From Puffinus mauretanicus (lineage: Eukaryota; Chordata; Aves; Procellariiformes; Procellariidae): a DNA stretch of 64,000 bases. Positions 46,001 through 57,960 of the stretch are shown here, one piece after another (positions within the stretch are counted from its first letter, which is position 1; each line of letters opens with the position of its first letter). The stretch is from positions 1,054,001 through 1,118,000 of the forward strand of contig JAJKFH010001315.1 of assembly GCA_023333565.1 (NCBI GenBank). The letters are read 5' to 3'. Made by a program: the position numbers and the translations under genes. The notes below the pieces were generated by a model, which was given only the letters and a program-made list of their open reading frames with translations, made no database searches and was not told where the DNA came from.

Positions 46001-49000
46001 AAGAACCCTTCAGTATATGAAAAGGTCTTCATGCAGTACTACAGTGGTGCTGTGCTTCTCTAGCCCAGTTTGACCACTGGATAATCCAAGCAGAGAAATG
46101 CATGCTCAAAAGAACAGTGCACCATAAAAAAGGTGATGTGGGAAGTCAATGGAATTACTGTCAGTTTTCCTGAGTGTATGCTTGTACAGCCCTTAGGAGG
46201 TGGTTTTGGCTGTGGTTTTGCCTATATATCCACAAATACATGTAATTCCGGTTGGGACAAAACCCAGATGATTGCATTTGGATTGCTAATGGATTCTTCT
46301 TCAGCTTTGTTTCCATGTTATGTTACATTGCTTGTCTTACTGACTGTTTTTCCCCTCCCAAACTAAGACTGAGTAGGATCTGCAGAAAGTTGCTTATATT
46401 TAGGGACGTACTTTGAGGTGCTTTGGAAGAAAAAAAAATGATGTTTATGCACAAAGGTTTGCATTTTCAGCCACACCTGTTTGAGGGCCCAAGAGATTTG
46501 AAGAGGATTTCAACCAGTTGGAAATCAGGCTAGAGATGATATATCAAAATATGAATTAAAACCTTTAGAGCTGAAAATATAGAACTAATTATCTTGGTTA
46601 AGAAAAAGTAAAATCTTTTAGTTCCCTCTGGCCAATTAATGTTAGTCTTTAGATAGCAAGTTAACAAGTACATAAATAGCAATGGGACAAATTAACAGAG
46701 GACCCTTATGTGCATAGATATCTGCTCAGCCAACCAAAGTTCCTAAAGCTTCAGCTGCAAGTCTGAAAACGTAACCACTGGTGTCTAAAATAGAAGATAT
46801 GGAAATAGATGTTATTTTTGTTTTTTTTTTTTCTCTTTCTGCATTGTGTGGTTTACCACAAAAACAAACAAAAAAAAGGCCACAGGTAATGGTTGTGGTC
46901 ATGGAGTGCTTGAAGGGCATATGCCTTCACTTACCACAAAGCGAAGACGTATCAAAGATGCGTTGCTTCAGCTACAAAACATACATGCAGAAATCACTAC
47001 ATACCTAGCATCTGTGAGGATTAAGTGATCTGATCAATCTTTTCTGTATCTCTCTTTAATAGTAATTATTTGTACTTAAAAGAGGGAATAATGTTTCGTC
47101 ATCCACATCTGAGGAATAGCTTTCTTTTTGCCTTTGATGCTCGGCGGAACTCAGAATTCTTATTGCAAAAAGAGGCCGGAGAGCAGACAAGGCGAAATGA
47201 GAAATTTAGGTAAAACATGAGCAGCCAGCTCACAACAAGCGAGTTCAGTGCGTGACAACCTTCCTGCTCTTCCCTAGGGACCGGGCAGAACCATTCAGGA
47301 AGGAGCAGATGGAAGCAGCTGCCAACGGATGAGTACTGGAAAGGATTTAAGCCACTGTACTGGCTGGAACTTGGGAATTTGTGATGGCCTGAGCTTACCC
47401 AATGACAGGTATCTAAGATTTTGAACCAGACAGCTATCAGTCAGTTCTTAGCTATGCGAACCAGAAAAAAACTATTGTGGAACAAAAGACACGTACAGGG
47501 CATTGTCTGAACTAGCCACCAGAGCTCATTTCTCAGCCAAGTCCTATGGTGAGAGGAATCTTTAATTGGTGGTTGCTCATAGTACTAAAGATAAAAGAAC
47601 ACTGCTAATGTATTTTGCATGAATGTGTCTATCCCATAATTCATTCACCCAAAATGGTGGTTTCTCTCGACCTTGAGCTAAGATTTAACAGGTGAGGAAA
47701 AGATAAATTTAGGAAATCCAGTGACGCAATGCTGATACTTTTATGTCTTCTTGCATATTTTCTAGCATACCATGAAGAATAATAAACGGCAAAAGCTAAA
47801 GTGTCCTTGGCAAACAAACAAACAAAATAGCACCCTATGATATTTTTACCTTTGCTTCTCCTCACCACACACACTGTTTACTCCCACAGCGCTTGAAATA
47901 TTAACCCAGCATGTTAATTTATTTCTTCCAGAGTTGCCCTGGCCATTCGATTTAACATCTCTCTTGGAAGTACTTCAAACCAAATGGCTGGCTCCATCTC
48001 TTGTGTTGTTAATTAGGCACATTACTTGTTGCTTTTTTCATATCGTTTAACGTAATTGGCATTTGTGAAGCATTTGAAAGGCATGTTTGGGACTACATTT
48101 TGTGCAGCTGGCTTTAAACTGCAAGCTGCTTCAAGTGTCTAGTTCTGTAGAGGACAGCCTTCGAGAGCGTAGAGCATGTGTGCTCAGCACACACCGTGCT
48201 TCCTTTCCAAAAGGAATGAAGTATGACACATGTTCTCCCCTGCACACGTGTATTTCTATGGTGTTATATCTGTAATGGGAGCATTACGTGCCCCGTTTGA
48301 AGAATAGGACTCCCTCTACAAGCTGTTATAGAAATGCTTTGCTCTAAGATGGTCTTCATCCTAACCACCTTTAGGCAACTCATAGGGTACCCTACCATAT
48401 AGGCACAAAATCCTGTGTTTTTTCACACACAAGTGTATCTTTGCAAGCCATGAATTGCTGTGGTAATTCCAACAGATGAGGGTGCCAATACTGTGTCAAG
48501 TGCCAATAAGATTGATGAATTTACACTAGGTAAGAATTCAGCTTGTAATTTCAGTTGTCTTGGTGTGAAACGATAGTCTGTACCTGAACTGAGGAAGAGA
48601 TAAATATAAAAGTTTAGGAAAAAAACAATTGTATGCACTAAAGAAATTATGTTCAAGTCCTCTTTTTCATAGAAATGCTGCCCTCCAGAGGTCTGGAAAA
48701 AAGCATACATAGTGCTTATTGATTGCAGTAGTGTGGTTTCCACTTACGCTGCAGCAAGTAGCAATCAAATGTACCTCTTGGTATGACAGGCACATGGATT
48801 GTCTAGGCTCCAGCCGCAGGAAACCCACAGGTGGCATAAGACCAGTAAAGACATTCGTAACACAAAGATATCTCTTTACCAGTACAGGCCCACCGACTCT
48901 CTTCTGTAAACAACCGACTAAAAATAAATGCATTTGTTTTAGGATTCAGAAGTAAAGCATCGATGTGAAAGGAAGGAATGTTGTATGGCCAAAGAATAAG

Positions 49001-52000
49001 GTAGATGATCTTCAGGTATGTGGCCTGTACGCTTGCTTACCTTTCCCTCGCGTGGGTTCAAATTGTCTTTCCAAATGTGCAAGGCTCTTTCTCAGCTTGT
49101 CCTGTTCTCCACCTACGTGTTAGGTGGGGGTTACTGTGCATGCTGAGATGATTTGCGCCCCACTGAGGGACTTGGCCGCCAGAGAATCGCATCGTCGTCC
49201 CGCTGTCATCTCCGGTTCCCATGCATCTGCCCCACCTGCCTGCTGGTAAGCAAACTATCTCCCCCCGGACCATTGCTCGCAGCACAGGCCATGCAATGCC
49301 TTCAAAGACCTTCCATTTTCTCTCTCCTTATGTCTTTCTTTTTTTACTTAAAACAAAGTAAAACAGAGTGGTACTCTAAAATTTGTGCAGTAATTAAAAA
49401 ACCCAATACTATTCCTGCAATTTTCCTCTCTGTTTCTGAAGAAGGTTCTTGGTAGGGAAGAGCTTGGCTTTTCCAACATATTTTTCCTGCTGTTCCTAGT
49501 GTATGGGGCTCCAGGTGCTGACTGACAACCGTGAATATTTTTGCTGTTTCCCCACTAACAAATTTTCCATTATGGAAAGATGAGAAAATAGAACATTGAA
49601 TTCACCAAGAAACGATTTCAGAAAGAACTGCAATTTATGTCTTATCCAGCAGATGTTGCTGTTGGACCAAAAAAATGGCTCAAGGTCAGTTCAGGTGAGT
49701 TAGGGAGGACTGCGTTTCAGAGGGTTTCAACAGTTCCGATTTTATCCAGCATCTCCAGATCTGGTCCCTGGAGATTGGGACACCCCTTTTTACAGCCATG
49801 GACTTGCAACACTAGGTGACTGTGCTGAGACACAGACCTCTGAGTGAATCTGACTCCAAGCACAAAGCCAACAACACCCCAACCACAATCACAACCTCCC
49901 TCAATCTTCTTAAGTGGGTTATTGTCTGTCAGAGTTTTTAATAAATTTTTTATAAATAGCTTCATTTCATAGACAGTATTTGCCTCTCTATTGACGAATG
50001 TGGGATTATTCATCGAGTCTTACATAAAATAGCACACTTGTTGATGTTGCTAAGATGCGTGTAGAAGATAGAAGTTATTGATGTTTTAGAAAGAAAATGA
50101 GAGTTCAATGCCATGCTGACTGTATTATTGGGAAAACGCTGAGATTTTCTATCGCCCTGTGGTTACAGGATAGGTCAGTTTTCACTGTTAAGCTTACAAT
50201 GTTAAGGTCTTTATTCAGAAGTGTCTGTGTACGTGAAAGGTAGATTTCTGGGTCCACAGGGAAATTTCTGGGTTCCTTCTGCTGGCCCAGGTGTTCCCAA
50301 TTCCTGGTGGGACCTGGGTGGGAAAGGACTACCTGGAGGCTCTTCTCTATTGCACTAGGGACCCTTCTCCCCCTCATTAGCCCTGAAATCTCAAATACTG
50401 AAAGGAGAGCCATTGGTCTCCACTTAATGACATTCCCAGTTGTGCCACAAACCTTTGGAGAAGGGAGCATGCTGCTTAGATCAAGGAGAGAAGGTTGTGA
50501 CTGTTCAACAGGTTTACTGGAAAACAAGTGATTGAAAGGCTGAGGGAGGGCGAGCTGAGAAGCATTAGTAAATAGTACTTAATGAGGTACTGAGGTATGC
50601 CTCGCTCCCGCTGAAGTTGGAAGTTTTGCCACCGATTTCAAGGAACAAATTAATAATTTTTAAACAAAAGGGAAATATTAATTTCTTCTCATTAACATTC
50701 GGGTGGTATGAGGTACAAATGTTTGCTTGTCTGTTCCCTTTTTGATGTAGTTCTGATGATGATGATAATACCATTTTTATAAGTAAAATGAGCAGTTTTT
50801 GCCCATTGCACAATTTGACCCTTTCAAATATCTCTGCAAAATACAAGCTGTAAAATGAAAACTGTTTTTCATTCCACATTCTGTGGGGTTTTGTAAGGTC
50901 TTTATCTTGTGTTTAAAATGACAAGTCATTTTAAAAGAGCAGCATCTGGTGCAAAGCAATTGCCAACTTAATATTTCTTTAATATTTTTGGGTACAGATG
51001 ATAAAATATTTTAAAAGGAAAAAAATATACCAGGAATAGCTCATATATTTCTTTTACCTAAAATTGAATTTTCAATATGAGAAAAATTTCTGTAGCAGCT
51101 TCAATGACGTGAGAAATGTTATAACATTGTTATTTTTAAAAAACAGCAACTTTATTGAATTTTTTTGTTGTGAAATATTGAAAGTAGAAAAAGGATCCTC
51201 TTCATTCTCATGTTTGCAAATGACTTGATGAAATTTAAAATCAGAGCACTTACTTAGCACATATAAGTGAGGTATAAATTTATTCCTCTTCACTTTTTCC
51301 ATAGCAATAGTTTGAATAAGGTAAACTGATAATACTGGTTTTGTCACGCAGCCCCAGTAGGGCTTTCTTAAGTTCTAAATCAAATCAAACATTCCTAAGA
51401 TACACACTTATCTTTATGTTCAAAGACAGCTACTTGCCTTTAATTATTTGTAGCTGTATGACTTTCCCTTTGGAGGTAGCGTTCCACAGCTTTGCTTATG
51501 TTCCCTACCACTGTTGGAACTAAACTAAAGCTCTGAATCCAAATATTTCCAGCTTTGAAATATAGACTGGGATATACTTCTGTCAGGAACGTGCGGTCCT
51601 CTTGACGCACAGGGGAGTAGAGTAAGTTCAGGCAGTTGTTTTAAATATATTACCTTAGAAATAGGCAGGAAGAAATTGCACAGGGAACACGTTTTCCTTA
51701 TTTAAATTCAAAAATAAATATAGCTGTAACCTAAATGTGTATTTATCAGCACTGACACCCTTTGGCCTTACTCCAGTGGACTTTTCTCTCTGACATCAAT
51801 GGGAAAAAGATGGGCTCTGCATAGGAAATCTGAATATTTTTTTTCTTCTTCATCCATCCATCTATTTTGGGATGTGCTAAATGCTTGTTCTCTGTTGTAA
51901 CATTAACATCAGTATGTGGAAACGTGGGTCGCTAAAATAAATCAGTGAAATGCAATATACATGACTTCACATGGAACTGCATGTACATTGTTGAGCACAA

Positions 52001-53959
52001 GCCCCGTGTCCGCTCTGCCGTGCTGGCTTCACAGCCAGGTACGCCCCATTGTGTCCCGCAGAAGTGGGGTGCTGTAGAGAGGCAGGCGTGAACTTTGTGC
52101 TGCCAGTATGTCGTAGAGTCTATGTACTGCCTGAGCTGGCAACGTATTTCTCAGTTGCCATTTACGTGACAGTAAAATCGATACTTCTACCAGCCCCAGA
52201 GTGTGGGGATGGCAAGGTCTACAGTATTTCACAAAAGCGTCTTTTGATCTTTTGCATTATGGGGCTGATCGAGTGTTTGCTGGAGGCAATGAAAATGTTA
52301 AGGTTGATGTGCGAGGCATTGCTTTGGGAGGCTCTAACTGTCTCTCTTTAGTTTTTGTAAGTTAGTGATATTGGCTTCAAACTAACCTGGGGCGTTTTTC
52401 TGACCTTAGTAGAGACCCTCCTGATTCATGCTAGCATGAATTCGCATATTGTCAAGTTCATTTAATTTTTATTTTTAATGGAAAAAATGAAAGGGGTAAG
52501 TTCAACCTTTATAAGCTGGACTGTTTTCTGCTCACAGTGAATCGATGGGAGACCTTTGCCAAGCTGGACTTAGGTGAAGGTGTTGAGGAGCCAGTCCTGC
52601 CTCGGAGTCCCCTCCGACCCGCTCCACAGAATGGTCCCGCCGATTTATCATCCACCATGGTCACAAGCGCACGGATGAGGAAGGAATCCCCACGGCTGCT
52701 GCCTCCCCTGCCCCTCTGGCTCCGGATGAGGCAGTAGCTTGGAGCAGCCTCTGCCCCAGGAGGAAGGAGAATCGAGTGCGTTGCTCTGCTCGGCACAAGG
52801 CCGCTCGCTCCTCTCCTCCCCACGCAGCATTGATCTTCCAGGCCCCCACGACTAAAGGAGTGGGAGACATTCCCATGGAATTAGCTCTTCCCTCTTTCTT
52901 TTTCCTGTTTAAGAGGTAAGAGCTGCACAAATTCCCTCTTTAATAGTCACCTAACAGAGAATACAATGACTGATCTGTCATCAGAGTATTCAGAGCTGAG
53001 GACGATGTCTGGGTTGGTTTTTGGGGTGGCGGTTTTCTTTTTTACTGTGATTTTTAAATAAGAGCCATAAATCACAGGGATATAACAAGAAATGGGTTGT
53101 TTCACATTGTCTGTAGCTGCTGGTTATTTTTCTCCAAATGTGCAGAAATGCCCTGATGGTTACTTACCAATGACAACCTGCTCAGGGCTTAACATTTTTT
53201 GGTTTCATGGCAAGCTTGCAAGGTTACACATATATATACTGAACGAAACATAGCCCACTCGTTATTTTTAGAGAGGCTCTAAACAAGAAGTAAATCCCTG
53301 GAGTAGTGCTGCCAGAGATGCATAAAGTTCAAATCCAAATTAAAACTGCCTATCTTTGGCCTAAATTCCAACCTGAACTTGAGGAAAACTGTGATCTGTA
53401 CCTTGAACTTTATGACACAAAAAATCTTTGCAATTATTTTCTAATACCCGAGAATATATGAACGTGGTACAAACACTTGAAAAGTAGAACTTGAATGAAA
53501 AATCTGAACATTTGTCCAAGAATGTCGTACCTGGTCTTGTGAGATACTGTTGTATGACTTTAAGTTTTGGTAGCTGCACTGGAATTTGGAGAATCTAATT
53601 TATTGTGTGTGATTCCTAGTTCTAACACATCTTTGTAAGATCGAGTCCTACAATGTAATTGTAAACTTTGGGGGGAGGAAGAGAAACATTCTTATTTGCC
53701 TTACAGATCTCTTTAATAATGACCTCTCATGTACAAGACTTGGTTTAGAAATCATCAAGATACAATATGAAGGAAGTAGACCCCTTTTCAGCAAAATATT
53801 TATGCAAAGTATTTGAAAGTAGTGCAACTGAAGCACGTTCTTGATTTCTTTGCTGAATCAGAGCCTGTATCTTCTTCCTGCCAAGGCAGTGATCTTAATA
53901 CCACTCCTAAATGCACTAGTAATTCTAGAAGCCCTAATGAAAGTCAAGAGAACATCACA
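46001..53959. other. KCNC1-MYOD1 intergenic region, MYOD1-proximal half
   Basis: Mostly AT-rich DNA downstream of MYOD1 with no recognisable gene. A CAAA run is seen near 47814-47827 and a T-run near 46820. A GC-richer island of about 400 bases at 52.51-52.93 kb stands out and is described separately. Confidence 0.65.
52510..52930. other. GC-rich islet 1 kb downstream of MYOD1
   Basis: This block is markedly more GC-rich than its surroundings, with overlapping open frames on both strands (66 codons at 52537-52737 plus, 104 codons at 52509-52823 minus). On the plus strand it follows an acceptor-like CTGCTCACAG. No protein family is recognised. It might be an enhancer, a noncoding-RNA exon or an old repeat. 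Confidence 0.35.
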
Positions 53960-53978
53960 GATTTTATAAATAAGGGTC

Positions 53979-53984
53979 TTTATT
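53979..53984 (-). terminator. MYOD1: MYOD1 polyadenylation signal AATAAA
   Basis: A canonical AATAAA on the minus strand about 600 bases after the stop codon. A weaker ATTAAA lies earlier at 54076-54081, just after the A-rich run, and could give a shorter transcript. No canonical hexamer occurs closer to the stop. Confidence 0.65.
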
Positions 53985-54395
53985 TAGAATACTGTTGAAA
54001 ACATTCTTGGCAACCACATCGTATAAATATATAAAGTTAAAGTTTGACACAACAAACCAAGCAATATTAAATATTTTTAATTTTTTTTTCCTGTTTTTAG
54101 TTTTTGCTTTTGTTTCTTTTTTTCTTTCTTTTCCTCTTTTTTTTCCCTTTTTTTTGCAAAGCAACTCTTATTTACAATTATACAAAAAGTTTTATAAAAA
54201 ATGGTCCACAACCTTATTTTGGCCAGAACAGGAGTAACAGGAAGGATCTGTCATGCCACTACTGTCACAGGTTTCTATTCTCCTCTGCATTCAAGAGCCA
54301 GGTTCCTATTCCCCAAAGCCCAGATGAAACATTGGCCATTTCATGGTATACAATTTTATCTCTAGACATATTAAATAACTTTAGTTTTAACAACC

Positions 54396-54404
54396 AATAA
54401 ATAA
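54396..54404 (-). promoter_or_regulatory. MYOD1: AU-rich element nonamer in MYOD1 3'UTR
   Basis: The transcript reads UUAUUUAUU, an exact match to the core AU-rich nonamer, about 175 bases past the stop codon. Mammalian MyoD mRNA is known to be stabilised by the AU-rich-binding protein HuR during myogenesis, and this is a plausible site for the same control here. Confidence 0.55.
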
Positions 54405-54577
54405 CTAGGAGTATTTTGAAGTACTACAGGTTTGAAAAGTTATATATTTGAAGGAATTTTGAGTGTTATTTTAAAACTGGAACAAGTCTTGAGAAGTCTT
54501 TTCAGTCTTAGAAGGCGGTCTCCAGAGCTTGGCTGAATGGAGCAATTTGTTTTCAGTGCAGTCCAGCTGGGCCTGCC

Positions 54578-54837
54578 TTATAGCACTTGGTAGATAGGGT
54601 TGTTGCTGCTGCTGCTGCTGTTATCCTGGGGAAGTGGGGTGCAGTTGGTGGGGGAAGGAATTTGGGCTCCGCTATCATTCAGACTCGCTCCTTCGGCGGG
54701 GGAACAGGGACTCCCTTCAGCAACAGTTTCCACTGGAGGCAGTATAGGACATGTGGAGTTATCTGTGGAAATCCTCTCTACAATGCTTGAGAGGCAATCG
54801 AGGCTGGAAACAACAGAGCTCTTCCCATGCTTTGGAT
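54578..54837 (-). CDS. MYOD1: MYOD1 exon 3 coding part
   Basis: Completes the split Asp codon (214), then PKHGKSS, helix III and the C-terminal Ser/Pro-rich region, ending NNPIYQVL and TAA (54580-54578). Five AGC codons in a row give a short polyserine run near residues 286-290, a likely site of length polymorphism. Confidence 0.95.
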
Positions 54838-57610
54838 CTAAAAAACAGACAAAAAGGTGATCAGTTTATCCAACGGATATTTAACATCAGCAGGATGTAG
54901 TTCTTTCATAAAGCCCCAGTGAGTGGCTGACAGTATGCATCTGTGAGCACGTAAAGATTCAGAGGAAATGAATATTGGTGAAGGATGCCAATTATCAGAA
55001 AACAGAGATTGTAATTTGCAAAATGGAAGAGAGACCCAACCAAAGTATGCTACTTTTGGGGCAGGGTGGATCCAGGGCTTCACTTCAGTCCATAGGAAGG
55101 GAAGGGAAGACTTGAAATCAATCAACAATTTCTCCAGTTTGGATCAATGACAGATAGAGTTAGAAGAGTCTTCACGCAAAACATGGTTAAACACTGAAAA
55201 TCGGTTGAAGAGAGGAATATATTTTTATCCAGATGTTATATTTGCAAAATAGGGAATGCTATAACATATCCCCATATTTGCAAATACGCCTAGAAGAAAT
55301 CCAGTGCTTCTATTAGCATTGACAGCTCACTGGCTGAAAAGGCAAGTTCCTCTTTCAGCCCAGCTGGGGTCAGCTAAACAACTGGGGACGGAGAAGGCAC
55401 GGGGAGGTTTGCTGTATTGACTGCCTCTGTCTCCATGTTTCACACAGCCGTACGGCACATACTCACCATTTGGTGATTCTGTGTAGTAGCTGCTGTCATA
55501 GCTGTTTCTTCTGCGAGAGCTGCAAGGAGGCCCGCTGTACTCCATCTGGAAAGGAGAGCAATCTGAGTGAGGTCACTGGTTGGGGACAGCATTTACTGAA
55601 ATCCCAGTCACCACCCAATTTCGTATTTCAGTCCCTAGCCTGTGCCGTCATTCCAATCCCCGCTCAAATGCCACCAAGTTGTAGTTTCTTTGAATGAGGC
55701 AGAACTTAACTTGGCTAGAAGGGGATTCATCCCAGAATATTTTATGTGGCACAGCTCTTCCAAAAAAAATTACCATTGTTGTTGCATCGAATGCTGTAGC
55801 TTTACAAATGAGATGAGGTTTTCCAGCATTCTGATCAAATACTGCCCTACACGTATCTTCAATTTACAACAGGGAGACCAAGAGGGGGAATGAGTCTTTT
55901 TATGATTTAATTTTTGAAGGTTTTTCCAAACATGAGTTCCTCTTAAAAAGCCTCTAGTCTACCTTTGTCCCTTTTTATTTCCTTTAGTTTCTCTTCCCAT
56001 TTCCATTTTGTACAGAAAAAGCCCCAAAACATTGACCGGTGTATTTGTTTCCAATACTGTAATCTGGAATGAAATTAATCTTTCTGACAAAAGAAAAAGG
56101 TTGTATTTTGAGGAGGGATAATTTGTGTAAATCTCCTCTCCAGTCTGCCAACTATCTCATAATTGCAGATATTCAACTTGGTAATCCTTATCCCCACCAC
56201 AGCAGAGAAAAAAAATCTCGGGTCTGAAAGTGCTGTCAGGATCCCATCCCAGCCAGCTGTCCTGCACTCCAGTCACCACACCCCACCACCCAGAGTCAGA
56301 CCAGAGTCCGAGCCTATAGTCCCAGAGAAAAGATGCGGCGATGAGACACCCCCTCTGGCACCCACCCTTCTTCTCCCCTCCCCATAACGTACGAGCACGA
56401 CTGAAAGCCAGGGGTCTCCTTCCTACTTCTGGTAAATGTCTACGAAGGGGATGAAGTGAGAAGAGAAATGGAGAACCTTTTTCTTAAGGGTCAAGAAAAA
56501 CAAGTCCTGTTGCTTAGACCCTCCTCCTGTTATCATGACGAATGGCAGAAAACAAAACCCAGACTCTTATCAGTTCCCCTGTAACCACCATGACTAAGGG
56601 GAACCTTCCTCTCTGCCGTCCTTAGAGGATTCAAAGGTAATGATAGAGCAGAAGATGGAAACAGATGCCCCAGAAGCTACAGAAGCACAGGCAGGGCTCA
56701 GACCTCACCATGCCCCAGGTAGCCATCCCAGGCAGCTTCCCAAAGTGCTCCCCCAGCAGCTCTTCCCTGGCTCCCCTGGAACACAGGGGGACCTGCCTAA
56801 CTTCTCATCCCAGGGAAAAACGTGTGTAAGAGATTTTTCTTCTTCCCCACAGATCCTGGCATGCGGGGACCCCACCTCCCTTTGCTGCTGGAACTCAAGG
56901 CATGAGAAAGGACTTTGTCTTCTGCCTGGGGAGGTATGGAAGGCAGCTGCTATAGGAAAAGGCAGGAGGAGGCAACTCGCCCTGCACAGGTTTGTACCAA
57001 CAGCATCTGGGGCGCCTCGGTGGCAGGGTGTCCTCCCTGGGGCACTCACCATGCCGTCGGAGCAGTTGGAGCGGGGGCTGGAGGCATCCGATTCCCCGCT
57101 GTAGTGCTCCAGCACCGGGTAGTAAGTGTCCTCCTGCTCCCGCAGCAGTGCCTGCAGGCTCTCGATGTAGCGGATGGCGTTGCGCAGGATCTCCACCTTG
57201 GGCAGGCGCTGGTTGGGGTTGGTGGAGGTGCAGCGCTTGAGGGTCTCAAAGGCCTCATTGACCTTGCTGAGCCGCCGCCGCTCCCTCATGGTGGCAGCCT
57301 TACGGCGGTCGGCGTTGGTGGTCTTCCTCTTGCAAGCCTTGCAGGCCCACAGCAGGCAGCGGCCGGCCTGGTGGTGCCCGCTGGGCGCCCGGACGTGCTC
57401 CTCCTCGTGTGGGTGCCCGTGGTGGTGCCCGTGGTGGTGCAGGTGCTCCTCGGGCTTCAGCAGGCCCCCCACGTGCACCAGCCGGGGGTCCAGGTCCTCA
57501 AAGAAGTGCATGTCCGATGTGTTGAAGCACGGGTCGTCATAGAAGTCATCAGCAGCCGTGAAGGAGCAGAGGGAGCCCTCCGTCATCTCCATGGGGCCCA
57601 GTAAGTCCAT
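54578..57610 (-). CDS. MYOD1: MYOD1, myoblast determination protein 1 (complete, three exons, 299 aa)
   Basis: This bHLH transcription factor commits cells to skeletal muscle; it binds CANNTG E-boxes with E-proteins in the nucleus. Coding exons are 57610-57050, 55545-55467 and 54837-54578 (900 bases with stop). Order: acidic N-terminal activation region (residues 1-55), His-rich run (56-80), His/Cys domain with [13 protein letters not shown] including W88 of the PBX-contact motif, bHLH (about 98-155), Ser-rich stretch, helix III (about 224-238, [14 protein letters not shown]) and the NPIYQVL terminus. The myogenic code residues A106, T107 and K116 are present. Splice sites are canonical: ATG|GTGAGT, TTTCCAG|ATG, AATG|GTGAGT, TTTTTTAG|AT. 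The length is one residue more than chicken MyoD as I remember it. The start has G at +4 but C at -3. No lesion is visible. Confidence 0.98.
54838..55466 (-). other. MYOD1: MYOD1 intron 2
   Basis: 629 bases with canonical GT-AG ends. No further feature is seen. Confidence 0.93.
55467..55545 (-). CDS. MYOD1: MYOD1 exon 2
   Basis: A 79-base exon coding residues 188-213 ([10 protein letters not shown] to TESPN) plus the first base of an Asp codon. The acceptor is CTCTCCTTTCCAG and the donor is GTGAGT. The frame that seems to run on past TESPN is intron. Confidence 0.95.
55546..57049 (-). other. MYOD1: MYOD1 intron 1
   Basis: 1504 bases with canonical ends. The part near exon 1 (56.6-57.05 kb) is GC-rich and is open in the exon frame as far as about 56705, giving a spurious 301-codon frame. 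It holds no other recognisable element. Confidence 0.93.
57050..57610 (-). CDS. MYOD1: MYOD1 exon 1 coding part
   Basis: Encodes residues 1-187, from [10 protein letters not shown] to the NCSDGM block, and includes the His/Cys domain and the whole bHLH. The donor after the final ATG codon is GTGAGT, phase 0. The His-rich run around residues 56-80 is longer than in mammals, whose version is proline/alanine-rich there. Confidence 0.97.
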
Positions 57611-57803
57611 GGGGGCGGCGGAGGAGACGGCAGCCGGGCCAGAGGGGATGAGTGAGGGGATCAGAAGAGACGGGGCTTCGATCGCACTGTGCAGCGGCAG
57701 GTACCGGCCAGGCGGTGCGCAGAGCAGAGGCCCTCACGCCCTCTCCCAGGCGAGGCCACCAGCGCTGGCTGCTGCCGCCGCCGACCCCCTCCCCAGCGGC
57801 GCC
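57611..57803 (-). other. MYOD1: MYOD1 5' untranslated region (inferred)
   Basis: About 190 bases between the inferred start site, 25-30 bases past the TATA-like box, and the ATG. It is GC-rich and contains no ATG on the sense strand, so the first AUG of the transcript is that of MYOD1. Confidence 0.6.
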
Positions 57804-57960
57804 GGTGCGGGAGCGCCACTCGAGGCCGTATTTATGCCGGAGCCCCCCCGGCGCGGCGGTCGGGACGGGGCGGGGCGCGGCGGGGCGGGAAGGGGGCCGC
57901 GGCCGCCGGAGCCCCTGGCGCAGCGGGGGCGGGGGGGGCGGCGGGGCGCGGTGTCCCGCG
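57804..57960 (-). promoter_or_regulatory. MYOD1: MYOD1 core promoter: TATA-like box and GC boxes
   Basis: On the minus strand ATAAATA (57829-57835) sits in GGCATAAATACGG about 220 bases before the ATG. Immediately upstream are several GC boxes (GGGCGG-type) at about 57862-57896 and 57924-57946. TATA plus Sp1 sites is the known arrangement of vertebrate MyoD promoters. The start site is placed near 57800-57805 by TATA spacing. Confidence 0.75.

Larger units (their letters stand above)
53960..54577 (-). other. MYOD1: MYOD1 3' untranslated region
   Basis: The stretch from the MYOD1 stop codon to about 20 bases past the AATAAA signal at 53979-53984 gives a 3'UTR of roughly 620 bases. It contains an AU-rich nonamer near 54400 and a long A/G-rich run (T/C-rich on the plus strand) at 54075-54155. 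The exact cleavage site is inferred. Confidence 0.7.

Noticed and set aside
55327..55466. Extension of MYOD1 exon 2 past TESPN
   Set aside because: A GTGAGT donor lies at the known exon boundary and exon 3 resumes with the matching phase and the DPKHGKS sequence.
56705..57049. MYOD1 read as a single-exon 301-residue protein
   Set aside because: The frame past residue 187 is intronic: GTGAGT follows the ATG codon, and the expected MEYSGPP continuation is found in exon 2.
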